In this document: piece by piece, positions 9,141 through 17,923 of the stretch
Layout of the letters: the number at the start of each line of letters is the position of its first letter
How positions within the stretch are numbered: the stretch's first letter is position 1
NCBI RefSeq assembly: GCF_004681975.1
Contig: NZ_SMLK01000001.1
Span: 1,547,545 to 1,611,544 of the forward strand
Direction: 5' to 3'
DNA from: Ramlibacter humi
GTDB lineage: Bacteria; Pseudomonadota; Gammaproteobacteria; Burkholderiales; Burkholderiaceae_C
DNA: 64,000 nt
The notes under the pieces: generated by a model
What the model saw: only the letters and a program-made list of their open reading frames with translations
What the model was told of the DNA's origin: nothing
The model's database searches: none
Program-made: the position numbers and the translations under genes

Positions 9141-12100
9141 GCAGCTTGCCTCACATCGAGCGCCATCTTCACGGCGTTCAGCAGCCTAACCCTCTCCTGC
9201 TCCCCGTCATGGAACCAGCCATGGCAGGACACCCTGTGCAGTACGGGCAGCGAGCGCTGAAGAACCTGCGGTCGCCACACTTCCCGCGCTCTCGCGTGGG
9301 CGAGCAGCGGATGCCTTGGCGAATCACACTCGATGCCGATGGCGAAGAGGCCGGTCTCGGGGTGCTCGATGGCGTAATCCAGGCCGAATGCATCGGCGTC
9401 CTCTGAGGCTTTGACCTCGTAGCCTAGTGAGCGCAGGTAGTCGCCGACGGAGCGATAAAACGCATCGTCTGCGCTCTCCCCGCGCGACCCCGCTCGCACT
9501 ACGTCGCCTCTGCGCGCAGTGATTCGCGCAAGGAGCGCCTTCGCGGAGTCAAACTCCCCGGAGGAGATGAGCCTGGCGTACTCCATGTAGCCTTGCAGGA
9601 AGTCTCGCGGCGTCGCCGGCGCACGGCGGGTGCTCAGCAGGTCGCTGATTTCCGGGATGGGCATGGACGTGACCATGTAGACCTTCTTGCGCGAGCGCGT
9701 CACGGCTACGTTCAAGCGCCGCTCTCCGCCCTTCTGACCAAGCACCCCGAAGAACCGCAGGAATGAGCCTTGGGCGTTGCGTCCAAAGGTGGAGGAGAAC
9801 ACGATGACATCGCGCTCGTCACCCTGCACGTTCTCGACGTTCTTGACGAAGACGCTCATGTCCTCCCCGTCTTCGTAGCGCTCGCTCTCCTGCGTGTACG
9901 CTGCACGGAAGGCAGCGTCCTCCTCGGCTCGTGCCTCAAGGGCGTCCTCGATGAGGTCAGCCTGTTTGCGGTTGAACGTTACGATGCCAACGGATGGGCG
10001 TTGTCCTTGCGGAGCGCTCCAGAGCTGCGCCAGGATTTCAACAACCTTCTGCGCCTCCTCGGGGTTGGTCTGCTCCGTGTAGACGCCGTCGACACGCACG
10101 AGCTCGATAGGACGCTCGGCACGCACGATTTCTTCCGGGTGCCGCACGGGCACACTCAGGTCGTTCGCGTAGAAAGCCGCGTTCGAGTAACCAATGAGCT
10201 CCCGGTAGGAAGACCGGTAGTGAATCTGCAAGCGGGAGTTCGGCAGGTTCGAGCGAGCAAGTTGCAGCAGGTCCGGGCAATCCTTGATTTCACGCCGGTT
10301 CCAGGTCTCCTCGAACGCGTCCTTCTCCTCGGCCGTCGCGTCCTCATCTGGCAGTTCGCCGTCGAAAACATGCCCTTCGTCGCTCTCCACCTTACTGGCG
10401 AAGAACGCCGTGGGCGGCATCTGCTTCTCATCCCCGCTGACCACAGTGACCTTGCCGCGAAATAGTGTGGGCAAGGCGAACTCCACCGGCATCTGCGAGG
10501 CTTCGTCGTAGATGACAGTGTCGAAGAGGCCCGGCTTGAGCGGTAGCACACGGCTTGCGACGTCCGGGTTCATCAGCCACACAGGACGCAGCTTCATCAG
10601 GCCTAGGCCCGTTCCCAGCTCGATGAATTCGCGAAGCCGGCGAGCTCGCGCCCCAATCAGCCGGGTGATGTCTTCCCACTCACGCACGGGCCGAATGGCC
10701 GCCAAGTCGAAGTTCACCTGAAGCAGTTGGCGATTCAGGAGCCGCATTTCCTTGTCCAGCTGCTCAAGCACTGAGACTTTCTGGGCAAGCTCGCGCCGCT
10801 CCATAGAGAGCTCAGGAGTGCTCTGCTCCATCGCCTGCTTCCACGCCAGGCGTGCCTCGCGGTTCAAGATGCGCCGCGCAACGTCCTCCAAGTCAGCCGC
10901 TGGCACCGCCGTGAGCACCCCTTCCTTTGTTCGCAACGTCGCGAACACCTGGATAGCCTGCTGCGACAGCTTGGCCGCGCGACCGCGGAACAGCTGGTAG
11001 GCAGCAAGCGTTGGCATGGCAGCACCGATGGGTGTGACCCGCTGACCGTTGCCTTCATTGCGGATGACGGCCTGTTGGCATTCCTGCAGCCATGAGAACT
11101 GCATCCAGGGCTTAAGGTCGTTTAGGGCAAGCAGACTGGCGGTGCGCACCTCATGTCGGGCAAACGCGGAGTCGAACTCCGCGAAGAGCTTCAGGAACGC
11201 GTCGCGATTCCCAGTCTGCGCCGCGGCATCCATTCGGCTGGCCCAAGGCGCTGCCTGCAGGTGGGCCGCATGGGTTGCAACGCCCTGAAGGGACGTCAGC
11301 GTCTTGGAGACCGCCGGCAGCATTGTTGGCCCCGCGTCTAAGTCCAGTTCGGGCAGGGAAAGCTGCGCCATCAGCTGTCCCGCCGTCTTGCGGTGTGGAC
11401 GCCATGCCTGCTCAAGGCGCACTGCGGCGAGAAGCTTGACCATCCGCTCCTGGGTCGCCATGTCCCCTGCCGACTGTAGGAACTTGGACACCTTGCCCTT
11501 GCGGAGCATGCGCAAGATGTTCAATCGACCGAAGAAGCTCAAAGGCTCGATTGCTTCCGTGGTCAAGGCTCGCAGGGTCTCGAGCGCTTCGTCCGGCATG
11601 CGGGTGAGGACACTCGAGAGCTTCGCGTCATTGTCTTGGCTGCGGCAGCTTGAGAGCGCGTCCCGCAGCTTTCGCAAGTCGTCAATGATGCGAAGTCCCA
11701 GGGGGTCCGCATTGCCTGCTCCGCGGAACAGGGGTAGCCACTTGGCAAGCAGTGCGCGCTGCTCCTCAGGCAGCGTGAGGAACTCGTTCCCGTAAGAGGA
11801 GAGCCAGGTGCGGTGCGGCTTGGGGTCGTCCACCTCAAAGCTCGACGGCCGGGTGGTGAGCACCTCGTGCCGGCTGCCCTCAGCCGCGGCGAAACGGTCA
11901 AACGCCTCACGGAAGTCGTTCAAGGTGGCCAAGTCCGCGGCGAACGGCTGCAGCGCTGAAAGAGCGCTGTTCTCGTACTTGGCTGGCAGCCAATGACGCA
12001 CCGCCGGCGCGACTTCTTCCTCGAGTGTCGCGAGCTGGCCGATATTCAGGCGCTGGAGCATCGCCCGAAGCGCCGGCACCTCCGGAGTGCTGACAGCCTG

Positions 12101-15100
12101 CTCGAGTTTGATGAGTTCGCCCAGGAGGACGCGGTAGCTCAAGCCGACAGCCTCGTCCACCTGGTGCAAAGCGGCGTGGTGCTTGTCCAGAGTCGCTTCA
12201 TTGGACTCAATGCGAGCGGCAACAGCCTCTCTCTTGCGTTGAATCTGCGCCGCGGCATCTGTTGGACGGCGAACTACAGACTCGAGCTGCTCTCGGATGG
12301 CCCGGATGATGGGCTGGCGGTCCTTGTTAACGTCATTGACCATCACGACGCGTTCGCCAAGACCCTCGGCCACCAGACGCTTGTGGACGACTTCGAGCGC
12401 GGCGTGCTTCTGGCAGACGATAAGGACGCTCTTGCCGCGCCCGATGGCATCGCCCACCATGTTCACGATGGTCTGGCTCTTGCCGGTCCCGGGCGGGCCC
12501 TCCACCAGCAAGCCGGGGGCCAGCCTGGCCTGCAGCACGGCCGACTCCTGAGAAGGGTCGCTGAACACGGTGAAATAGCGCTCAAGCTCTTTCGGCCGGG
12601 CGGATGCCGCCGCCGCTGGAGCCTCGCCCGTGCGCAGGCGAAGTGCGGTTTCCAGCCCAGTGCCCGCCGGCGGGAGCGACTTGAGATTGCGGATTTCTTC
12701 GCCAATGGCCTGCCCCATGAAGGTCATGTGGAACAGCACCGCAGCGCATTCCAGCTGCATGCTGTTGGCCGGCACGTCAATCTTGGGATTCGGCAAAGGC
12801 GAGAGCTCTCGCGAGCGAGGGGTCGCGAGCGTGCCAAAGGCGTCAATGACATCCGCGGCCCGCAGGGCGGAGCGCCCGAGGAGCTCCTCGGTCACTTTGG
12901 CCCACTTCTTGACGGTCTCCTGGCCGACAAGCGTCTCCAGAGCCGGGTTCAGCCGAACCTCTTCCCGTTCGCTGTCGAAGGACACCTGGACGTTGTTGCG
13001 CGCGCCGACTTCGTGGCGCACGCGCACTGGCCACAGCAGGACCGGTGCAATGCGGGTTCTAGCTCCGGACTTGTTCTCCTTGGTGAGGAGGAACGGGAAC
13101 CCCAGGTACATGCCGTCAATACCCGTGTCGCGCTTGTACAGCTCACTGCTTCGGTCCAGCGCTTGAAGCCTGAACCCGGTCGTCGACATCGGGTCAAGAG
13201 CCGACGGGTCAAGGGTCAAGGACGTCGCATTGCGCTTGAGCAGGTGGTCCAGCAGCCCGCCGGCGTCCATCCGTTTCGTATGCAGTTCACGCAGGTCGAC
13301 CCGGGGAGTGCTCTTGCCGATAGTCATGCGTACCAGGGGGCCACGCATGACAGTGTTCACGACCTTCTTCTCGAAGAACGACAGCAGGTGCGACACGTAC
13401 TGCTGCCTGTGCGGCTCCTGCCACTGCTCCTCCGGCACAGACAGCAGCACGAGCGCTTGTGACAGCGGCATGCGCCTGTCCAACCGGTACCGGTCAGCCC
13501 ACTCGTTGACGACCGGGTAGCCGCACTTGGCGAAGCCCTCGATGCGTTCGGTCACCGCCTCGAGAATCTCTCCTCGAGGCCAGGTTACGGTGTCCGCTGC
13601 CGAGATGGCATCAAACGTCGGAATGCCGCCGCTGAGGGCGAGCTGGCGGGCTTCTTCGACTATGGCATCGCACGAGCGGAACTGTGTGGGTGCAGCGCTC
13701 AGGACGACGATGAGGTCCTCCTCGGCGAGGCTGCGGCGCTCCAGAAGGTTCAGCAGGCCCAAGTGCTCCGAATCTGGGAAGACTCGCCGGCGCGTGTTCC
13801 ACTCAGCGCTCAACTTAGCTCTTGACGTGCTCAGCAGGTAGACCCGCAACGTGTCCTCGTCCAGGTCGATGTTCAGGTGCTCCGCCCGTTCCCTGACCGT
13901 CGCAACTCGTACCTTGAGGCGCAGAAGCCAGTTGTCTTGCTCCAATTCATGGAGAAGGTCTGGCACGGGTCCGCAAATGAGCTCGTAGCCTTCGAGAGGG
14001 TTCTCCAGCAGCCACTTCGGGCTGACGATATGGCCCTTGAGGACGGGCGGCATGTCCGGGTTCAGGACCTTCAGCGCCAGCAGCAGCCGCCAGTCGTCTG
14101 AGATGGACTCGTCTTTGACGATGCGACGCAACGCCGCGATTTGGGCTGCCGGCGCGCTACGAGCCTGCGCCCAGTCGGTAATGACTCCTCGCAGCAGCTG
14201 TTCCCGAGCTTCCTCCCAGAGCAGCGCCGAAGCGGCAGCAAACGAGTAGGAGCTGAGACTGGCGTACTTCTTGCCACCGAGCGTGATGGAAGGGCCGGTG
14301 CTGGCTCCCCCCTCACCTGCAGCCTCAGGAGCCTCTGGCGACTGTCCGTCCAGCCAAGCCTGAACCTCCTTCCACCTCCAACGTTTGTGCCGGTCGCGAG
14401 CGAGCAGCCCGCGCAGGAGCAGTGCGACATCCGATGGGACGTCGGACGGGATGGGAACGCCGTTGGCGAGGACGTGAATGAGAAATGCCTGCTGGTCGAT
14501 GCCTTCGAAGCATTTCCCACCGGTGACCTGCTCGAGCAGAACGATTCCGAGGCTCCACCAGTCCGAAGCGGCGGCGACGCCGCCGGCGACTGCCTCTGGT
14601 GCTGTGTAGCGCGTCACCTCCAACGGCGAGACGATGTCCAGGTCGTACTCGGACAGGCGTGCCGAGCCGAAGCCTCCGATGACCAAGTCCACAGGATTGC
14701 GGTTGCGAACCAGCAGCGTGCCTGGGCGAATGTCGCGGTGCCTCAGGCCAACCTCCGCCAACGCATCCAGCGCCTTTCCGAGCTCATAAGCGATACGTCG
14801 CACGGACTCTGAATCCGTGGCGACGATGCCTAGGTCCGCCAAGGTTCCGCCGGTGAGCGACTCGGCAACTTCGTACGCCCTGTCTTGCCAGCGCCCGGTG
14901 GCCAGAATCTGTGGCACGTGCTCAAGCGAGACTCGCCGCAGCGCGTCATAGACGGTGGGGTCGGGCTCCCAGCCATGGTGGTAGAGCGTCAGGATGGCTT
15001 CGCGCTCGCCAGCTTCCTCCTGTACCAGGTACCTGTCTCTGCGGCCCGCGGTAGAGCTGACCTCCCGCAGCACGCGCCAGCCGGCGATGATGGTCTCAGT

Positions 15101-15412
15101 CGCGCCCGGCTGCGTGTCCACGAAGTCGGGTTGCGCAGGCTCGGGGGTGGCTGCATCCGCCCCGCAAGTGCTGCAGATGAAGTCACCTGGCTCAAGCGGA
15201 TGGCCATTCGTGCAAAGTAGGGCCGCGGGCGCGGCCGGTGCGCCGTTCGACTGCGCGGGAACGACTGTCGCAGGCCGCCATCCGGCTGGCGTAATCTGGA
15301 CTTCGAGCAGCGGAAAGTCACAGCTGTGCCCACCGACCTCGCCTTCACAGGTGACCTCGGCGACGGAACGCTCCGTGTGGCAGCTGGGACAGTAGCGAAC
15401 GAGCTCAGTCAT
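9137..15412 (-). CDS. Zinc ribbon - pseudokinase - COG1112-type SF1 helicase - REase-fold fusion
   Basis: 2091 aa. Residues 1-85 hold two Cys-rich zinc-ribbon-like segments (CPSC at 8-11; C67, C80, C83). Residues 110-355 are a Ser/Thr protein kinase fold: HRDIRPGTLL keeps HRD (225-227) but the loop Asn is gone, the DFG motif reads GFG (247-249), and no VAIK lysine is evident; APE (271-273) and DWWSLG remain, so it is probably a pseudokinase. A DUF4011-like region (YLGFPFLLTKE) follows. The helicase has Walker A GPPGTGKS (about 970), DEAS (about 1637), GDEKQMPPT, and RRLNVAVTRSRKK as motif VI. The last 110 residues resemble the REase domain found behind such helicases (FGLDYAIEH...GIECD). It starts 4 bases inside the radical SAM gene. 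Helicases of this class act on RNA or DNA in defence, for example Mokosh; the substrate here is unknown. Confidence 0.9.
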   Translation of the reverse strand: MTELVRYCPSCHTERSVAEVTCEGEVGGHSCDFPLLEVQITPAGWRPATVVPAQSNGAPAAPAALLCTNGHPLEPGDFICSTCGADAATPEPAQPDFVDTQPGATETIIAGWRVLREVSSTAGRRDRYLVQEEAGEREAILTLYHHGWEPDPTVYDALRRVSLEHVPQILATGRWQDRAYEVAESLTGGTLADLGIVATDSESVRRIAYELGKALDALAEVGLRHRDIRPGTLLVRNRNPVDLVIGGFGSARLSEYDLDIVSPLEVTRYTAPEAVAGGVAAASDWWSLGIVLLEQVTGGKCFEGIDQQAFLIHVLANGVPIPSDVPSDVALLLRGLLARDRHKRWRWKEVQAWLDGQSPEAPEAAGEGGASTGPSITLGGKKYASLSSYSFAAASALLWEEAREQLLRGVITDWAQARSAPAAQIAALRRIVKDESISDDWRLLLALKVLNPDMPPVLKGHIVSPKWLLENPLEGYELICGPVPDLLHELEQDNWLLRLKVRVATVRERAEHLNIDLDEDTLRVYLLSTSRAKLSAEWNTRRRVFPDSEHLGLLNLLERRSLAEEDLIVVLSAAPTQFRSCDAIVEEARQLALSGGIPTFDAISAADTVTWPRGEILEAVTERIEGFAKCGYPVVNEWADRYRLDRRMPLSQALVLLSVPEEQWQEPHRQQYVSHLLSFFEKKVVNTVMRGPLVRMTIGKSTPRVDLRELHTKRMDAGGLLDHLLKRNATSLTLDPSALDPMSTTGFRLQALDRSSELYKRDTGIDGMYLGFPFLLTKENKSGARTRIAPVLLWPVRVRHEVGARNNVQVSFDSEREEVRLNPALETLVGQETVKKWAKVTEELLGRSALRAADVIDAFGTLATPRSRELSPLPNPKIDVPANSMQLECAAVLFHMTFMGQAIGEEIRNLKSLPPAGTGLETALRLRTGEAPAAAASARPKELERYFTVFSDPSQESAVLQARLAPGLLVEGPPGTGKSQTIVNMVGDAIGRGKSVLIVCQKHAALEVVHKRLVAEGLGERVVMVNDVNKDRQPIIRAIREQLESVVRRPTDAAAQIQRKREAVAARIESNEATLDKHHAALHQVDEAVGLSYRVLLGELIKLEQAVSTPEVPALRAMLQRLNIGQLATLEEEVAPAVRHWLPAKYENSALSALQPFAADLATLNDFREAFDRFAAAEGSRHEVLTTRPSSFEVDDPKPHRTWLSSYGNEFLTLPEEQRALLAKWLPLFRGAGNADPLGLRIIDDLRKLRDALSSCRSQDNDAKLSSVLTRMPDEALETLRALTTEAIEPLSFFGRLNILRMLRKGKVSKFLQSAGDMATQERMVKLLAAVRLEQAWRPHRKTAGQLMAQLSLPELDLDAGPTMLPAVSKTLTSLQGVATHAAHLQAAPWASRMDAAAQTGNRDAFLKLFAEFDSAFARHEVRTASLLALNDLKPWMQFSWLQECQQAVIRNEGNGQRVTPIGAAMPTLAAYQLFRGRAAKLSQQAIQVFATLRTKEGVLTAVPAADLEDVARRILNREARLAWKQAMEQSTPELSMERRELAQKVSVLEQLDKEMRLLNRQLLQVNFDLAAIRPVREWEDITRLIGARARRLREFIELGTGLGLMKLRPVWLMNPDVASRVLPLKPGLFDTVIYDEASQMPVEFALPTLFRGKVTVVSGDEKQMPPTAFFASKVESDEGHVFDGELPDEDATAEEKDAFEETWNRREIKDCPDLLQLARSNLPNSRLQIHYRSSYRELIGYSNAAFYANDLSVPVRHPEEIVRAERPIELVRVDGVYTEQTNPEEAQKVVEILAQLWSAPQGQRPSVGIVTFNRKQADLIEDALEARAEEDAAFRAAYTQESERYEDGEDMSVFVKNVENVQGDERDVIVFSSTFGRNAQGSFLRFFGVLGQKGGERRLNVAVTRSRKKVYMVTSMPIPEISDLLSTRRAPATPRDFLQGYMEYARLISSGEFDSAKALLARITARRGDVVRAGSRGESADDAFYRSVGDYLRSLGYEVKASEDADAFGLDYAIEHPETGLFAIGIECDSPRHPLLAHARAREVWRPQVLQRSLPVLHRVSCHGWFHDGEQERVRLLNAVKMALDVRQAA

Positions 15413-16047
15413 GCCCGTGCCTCCGTCGTGCGCAAGTAGGTGCCCTCGCCTTCCAGAAGAAGCTGCAGGCGCGCCATGTCACCGCGGCTTGGGATGCCTG
15501 CCAGCCAAACTGCTCCGTCCTCGTCGAACATCACGTCGAGACGGCGGTCGGCATCTCCACTCACGCGAATGAGGGGCCCGAAGACCTCACGCCCCAATGG
15601 GGTGAGAAGGTTCATGCGCTGGTTATCACTTCCCATGAGGTACTTCGTCTGGGGTGCGCTCTGGTCGAAGGGTTCAGAAATCAGGCAGTCGATAAGGCCC
15701 TCGCGCACGCTGGGCTCTTGCGTCAACTGTGCGAAAGACTTCCCGCTATAGACAAGTACGCTCGTAGCGGTCAGTGCGCGAACGCCGCGCAGCAGTTGCT
15801 CCAGGGCGTCCGGCTGCTCGAATGGCTCTCCGCCAGAGATAGTCACGCCGTCGCACTCCTGCAGCCACGGGTGGACTCGCTCGAGCAGCTCGCGAACAGT
15901 GGTCTGCGGCGCCTTAGTGGCCCAGGTGTCCGACGAGATGCAGCCCGGGCAGCGAATGGAGCACCCCTGCAGCCAGATGCCGACGCGCCGGCCGGGACCG
16001 AGCGTGGTGACCGGAAAGTGCGCGCGCGACAGCGAGATGTGCATCAC
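15409..16047 (-). CDS. Small radical SAM protein (NrdG-like 4Fe-4S single-cluster domain)
   Basis: 212 aa. The radical SAM cluster motif CxxxCxxC is present as GCSIRCPGC (C29, C33, C36), preceded by LGPGRRVGIWLQGC and followed by the SAM-binding GGE in TISGGEPFEQP (72-74). This layout is that of the single-domain radical SAM activase family to which anaerobic ribonucleotide reductase activase belongs. No glycyl-radical enzyme or NrdD is nearby. Instead it overlaps both neighbours by 4 bases, sitting between the AAA+ gene and the helicase gene, so it must serve this operon. The substrate is unknown; modification of a partner protein or of a nucleotide are options. Confidence 0.88.
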   Translation of the reverse strand: MMHISLSRAHFPVTTLGPGRRVGIWLQGCSIRCPGCISSDTWATKAPQTTVRELLERVHPWLQECDGVTISGGEPFEQPDALEQLLRGVRALTATSVLVYSGKSFAQLTQEPSVREGLIDCLISEPFDQSAPQTKYLMGSDNQRMNLLTPLGREVFGPLIRVSGDADRRLDVMFDEDGAVWLAGIPSRGDMARLQLLLEGEGTYLRTTEARA

Positions 16048-17873
16048 TCGCCAACTTCCAAGGTGAGCTGCCCGGCTTGCAAGGCCGTGACGAAGTAGCT
16101 TTTACCAGGCACCGCATCGGCGTCGAACAGCGCCCTTGCCAGAGGGTTCAGAAGGTTTGCCTCCACCTGATTGCGGATGCCTCGGCCGCCGTTGGAGAGG
16201 TCGGCCAGGCACAACGCCTTGAGGCTGTCTTTAGCCTCTCGCGTCATGGTGACGCGCAGTTCCTGGGAGCGCAGGTCGTCTAGGGTGCTGTTGACCATCT
16301 GCTCGAAGATTTGGTCCGCGATGTCCTCGCGGATGAAGTCGAAGACGATGATGTTCTCGCCCATGCGGTTGAGAATCTCGGGGCGGTTCAAGACGAATTT
16401 GAAGTGGCGCTCGATTTCTGCCTCGACCTTCTGCTTGACCACCGTATAGGGCTCGCTCGGCGCTACGTTCAGCTCTCGCTCGCCCGACTCGGTGAGCTTG
16501 TAGATACCCAAGTTCGAGGTAAAGACGATGAGCGCTTCGGAGAAATACACGCGGTCGCCCCGGCCTGAGGTCAAGACGCCGTCGTCGAGAATCTGCAGGA
16601 ACTTGTCCAGCACCCTTGGGTGAGCCTTCTCAATCTCGTCGAAGAGAACAACGCTGAACGGCTTCTCGCGGATAGCGTTTGTCAGCTCGCCGCCGGCGTC
16701 GTAGCCGATGTAGCCGGGAGGAGCTCCAAGCAGTCGCTGGTCGGCATGCTCCGCGCTGAACTCAGACATGTCGAAGCGGATGTAGGCGCTCTCATCGCCG
16801 AAGAGCAAGCTCGTGACGGTCTTCGCCAGTTCGGTCTTGCCAACACCAGTAGGTCCGGCCAGGAATGCCACGCCACGTGGGCGTCCACCCCTGCGGCCAG
16901 CTCCAACGCCAGTGACTGCCCGCTTGACGATGTCCAGCATGTGCACGACAGCATCCGGCTGACCCTTGACGCGCTGGCGGATGAAGCTTTCGGCGTTCTT
17001 GATTTTCTCGCGGTCGATTTGCAGCCACGGGTCTTCGGTGACGCCGACCTTGTAGCGGCGCACCGCGTCCGCAATCTTGTCGACGCTAACGCCTTCGACT
17101 CGGGCAAGAACGGAGATGGCGTAGACGTCCGCAAGCAGCATGCCTTCGGTGCCGTCGACGAAGTCGTCCTGCGCTTTCTTCAGAGTCTCAGGGCTAGCCT
17201 GCGCGGCACCAGCTAGAGGCTTCAGCAGCCCAGGCGCTAGAGAGCGCCTGGCACGGTTGTCCGGCTTGGGAACTGGGATGTGCCGAAGGCGCGGGTTACC
17301 CACGATGAACCAGTCCGGCAGGTCCCCTTCCTTCTCCACAATCCAAATGACAGTGTTGAAGAACGGCTTGCGGTCAGCTCCGGCGGGGCGGGGCGTGGCC
17401 TGCTGGGAAAGGAGCAGCGCTTGCGTGAATAGGTGGTGCTCGGCAGCCGTAGGGTCGGTCGGCCGGGTCAGAAGACGTGCCGCAAAGTCGACCACCAGCG
17501 CGATGGGCTCGCCTTGGCGCCTCACGACCTGCGACAACCCGCCGGCGAGCAATTCCGCTCCCGCTCGCCCCTGCCCTGCGTCAGGCGCTAAGCCAAGTTC
17601 ATTCAGGAGCGCTTGCCCTCCATCGGCAGGCGCGCCAGGCGAAGAGATGACGCTGAAGCCAGCGAGCGGCTGGAACAGCAGCGTCTGCGAATACCCCGCG
17701 CGCTTGAGCGCCGCTGCGACGCATTGGTTCAACGCTTGTGCCGTCACCACCCCGGGCTGAATCTCTACGACCTGAAGGTCGCGCACGTTTCCAGAGAGGA
17801 CAAACTGACTCTTGAGCGGCAAAAACCGCTCAAAGTCGCGCTGCCACCTTGGCACCTGATGCTTTGCTTCCAC
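16044..17873 (-). CDS. ClpA/ClpB-type AAA+ ATPase with degenerate first module
   Basis: 609 aa. The C-terminal half is a ClpB-D2-like AAA+ module: Walker A GPTGVGKT (340-347), pore-loop GYIGYD (about 387-392), Walker B VVLFDEIEKA (about 408-417), sensor 1 FTSNLG, sensor 2 GGRGIRNQVE and a ClpB-type small C-terminal domain. Residues 1-250 look like a second AAA fold (FVLSGNVRDLQ, IALVVDFAARLL, NTVIWIVE) but have no Walker A and no acidic Walker B, so only one ATP site should work. The pore aromatic residues suggest threading or remodelling of a protein partner. It overlaps the radical SAM gene by 4 bases and follows the DUF4236 gene by 50 bases. Confidence 0.9.
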   Translation of the reverse strand: MEAKHQVPRWQRDFERFLPLKSQFVLSGNVRDLQVVEIQPGVVTAQALNQCVAAALKRAGYSQTLLFQPLAGFSVISSPGAPADGGQALLNELGLAPDAGQGRAGAELLAGGLSQVVRRQGEPIALVVDFAARLLTRPTDPTAAEHHLFTQALLLSQQATPRPAGADRKPFFNTVIWIVEKEGDLPDWFIVGNPRLRHIPVPKPDNRARRSLAPGLLKPLAGAAQASPETLKKAQDDFVDGTEGMLLADVYAISVLARVEGVSVDKIADAVRRYKVGVTEDPWLQIDREKIKNAESFIRQRVKGQPDAVVHMLDIVKRAVTGVGAGRRGGRPRGVAFLAGPTGVGKTELAKTVTSLLFGDESAYIRFDMSEFSAEHADQRLLGAPPGYIGYDAGGELTNAIREKPFSVVLFDEIEKAHPRVLDKFLQILDDGVLTSGRGDRVYFSEALIVFTSNLGIYKLTESGERELNVAPSEPYTVVKQKVEAEIERHFKFVLNRPEILNRMGENIIVFDFIREDIADQIFEQMVNSTLDDLRSQELRVTMTREAKDSLKALCLADLSNGGRGIRNQVEANLLNPLARALFDADAVPGKSYFVTALQAGQLTLEVGE

Positions 17874-17923
17874 TTTCTACTTCCTTCGTGCGTCAGCGCA
17901 CAGGTGCTCCATGTCCCGTCGGC

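Noticed and set aside
11993-13462. Long plus-strand frame opposite the helicase gene
   Set aside because: Shadow of the minus-strand gene; no domain, and the minus-strand frame has clear helicase motifs.
15409-16047. Reading the radical SAM gene as a housekeeping nrdG
   Set aside because: No nrdD nearby and it overlaps both neighbours in the operon, so a housekeeping role is unlikely.
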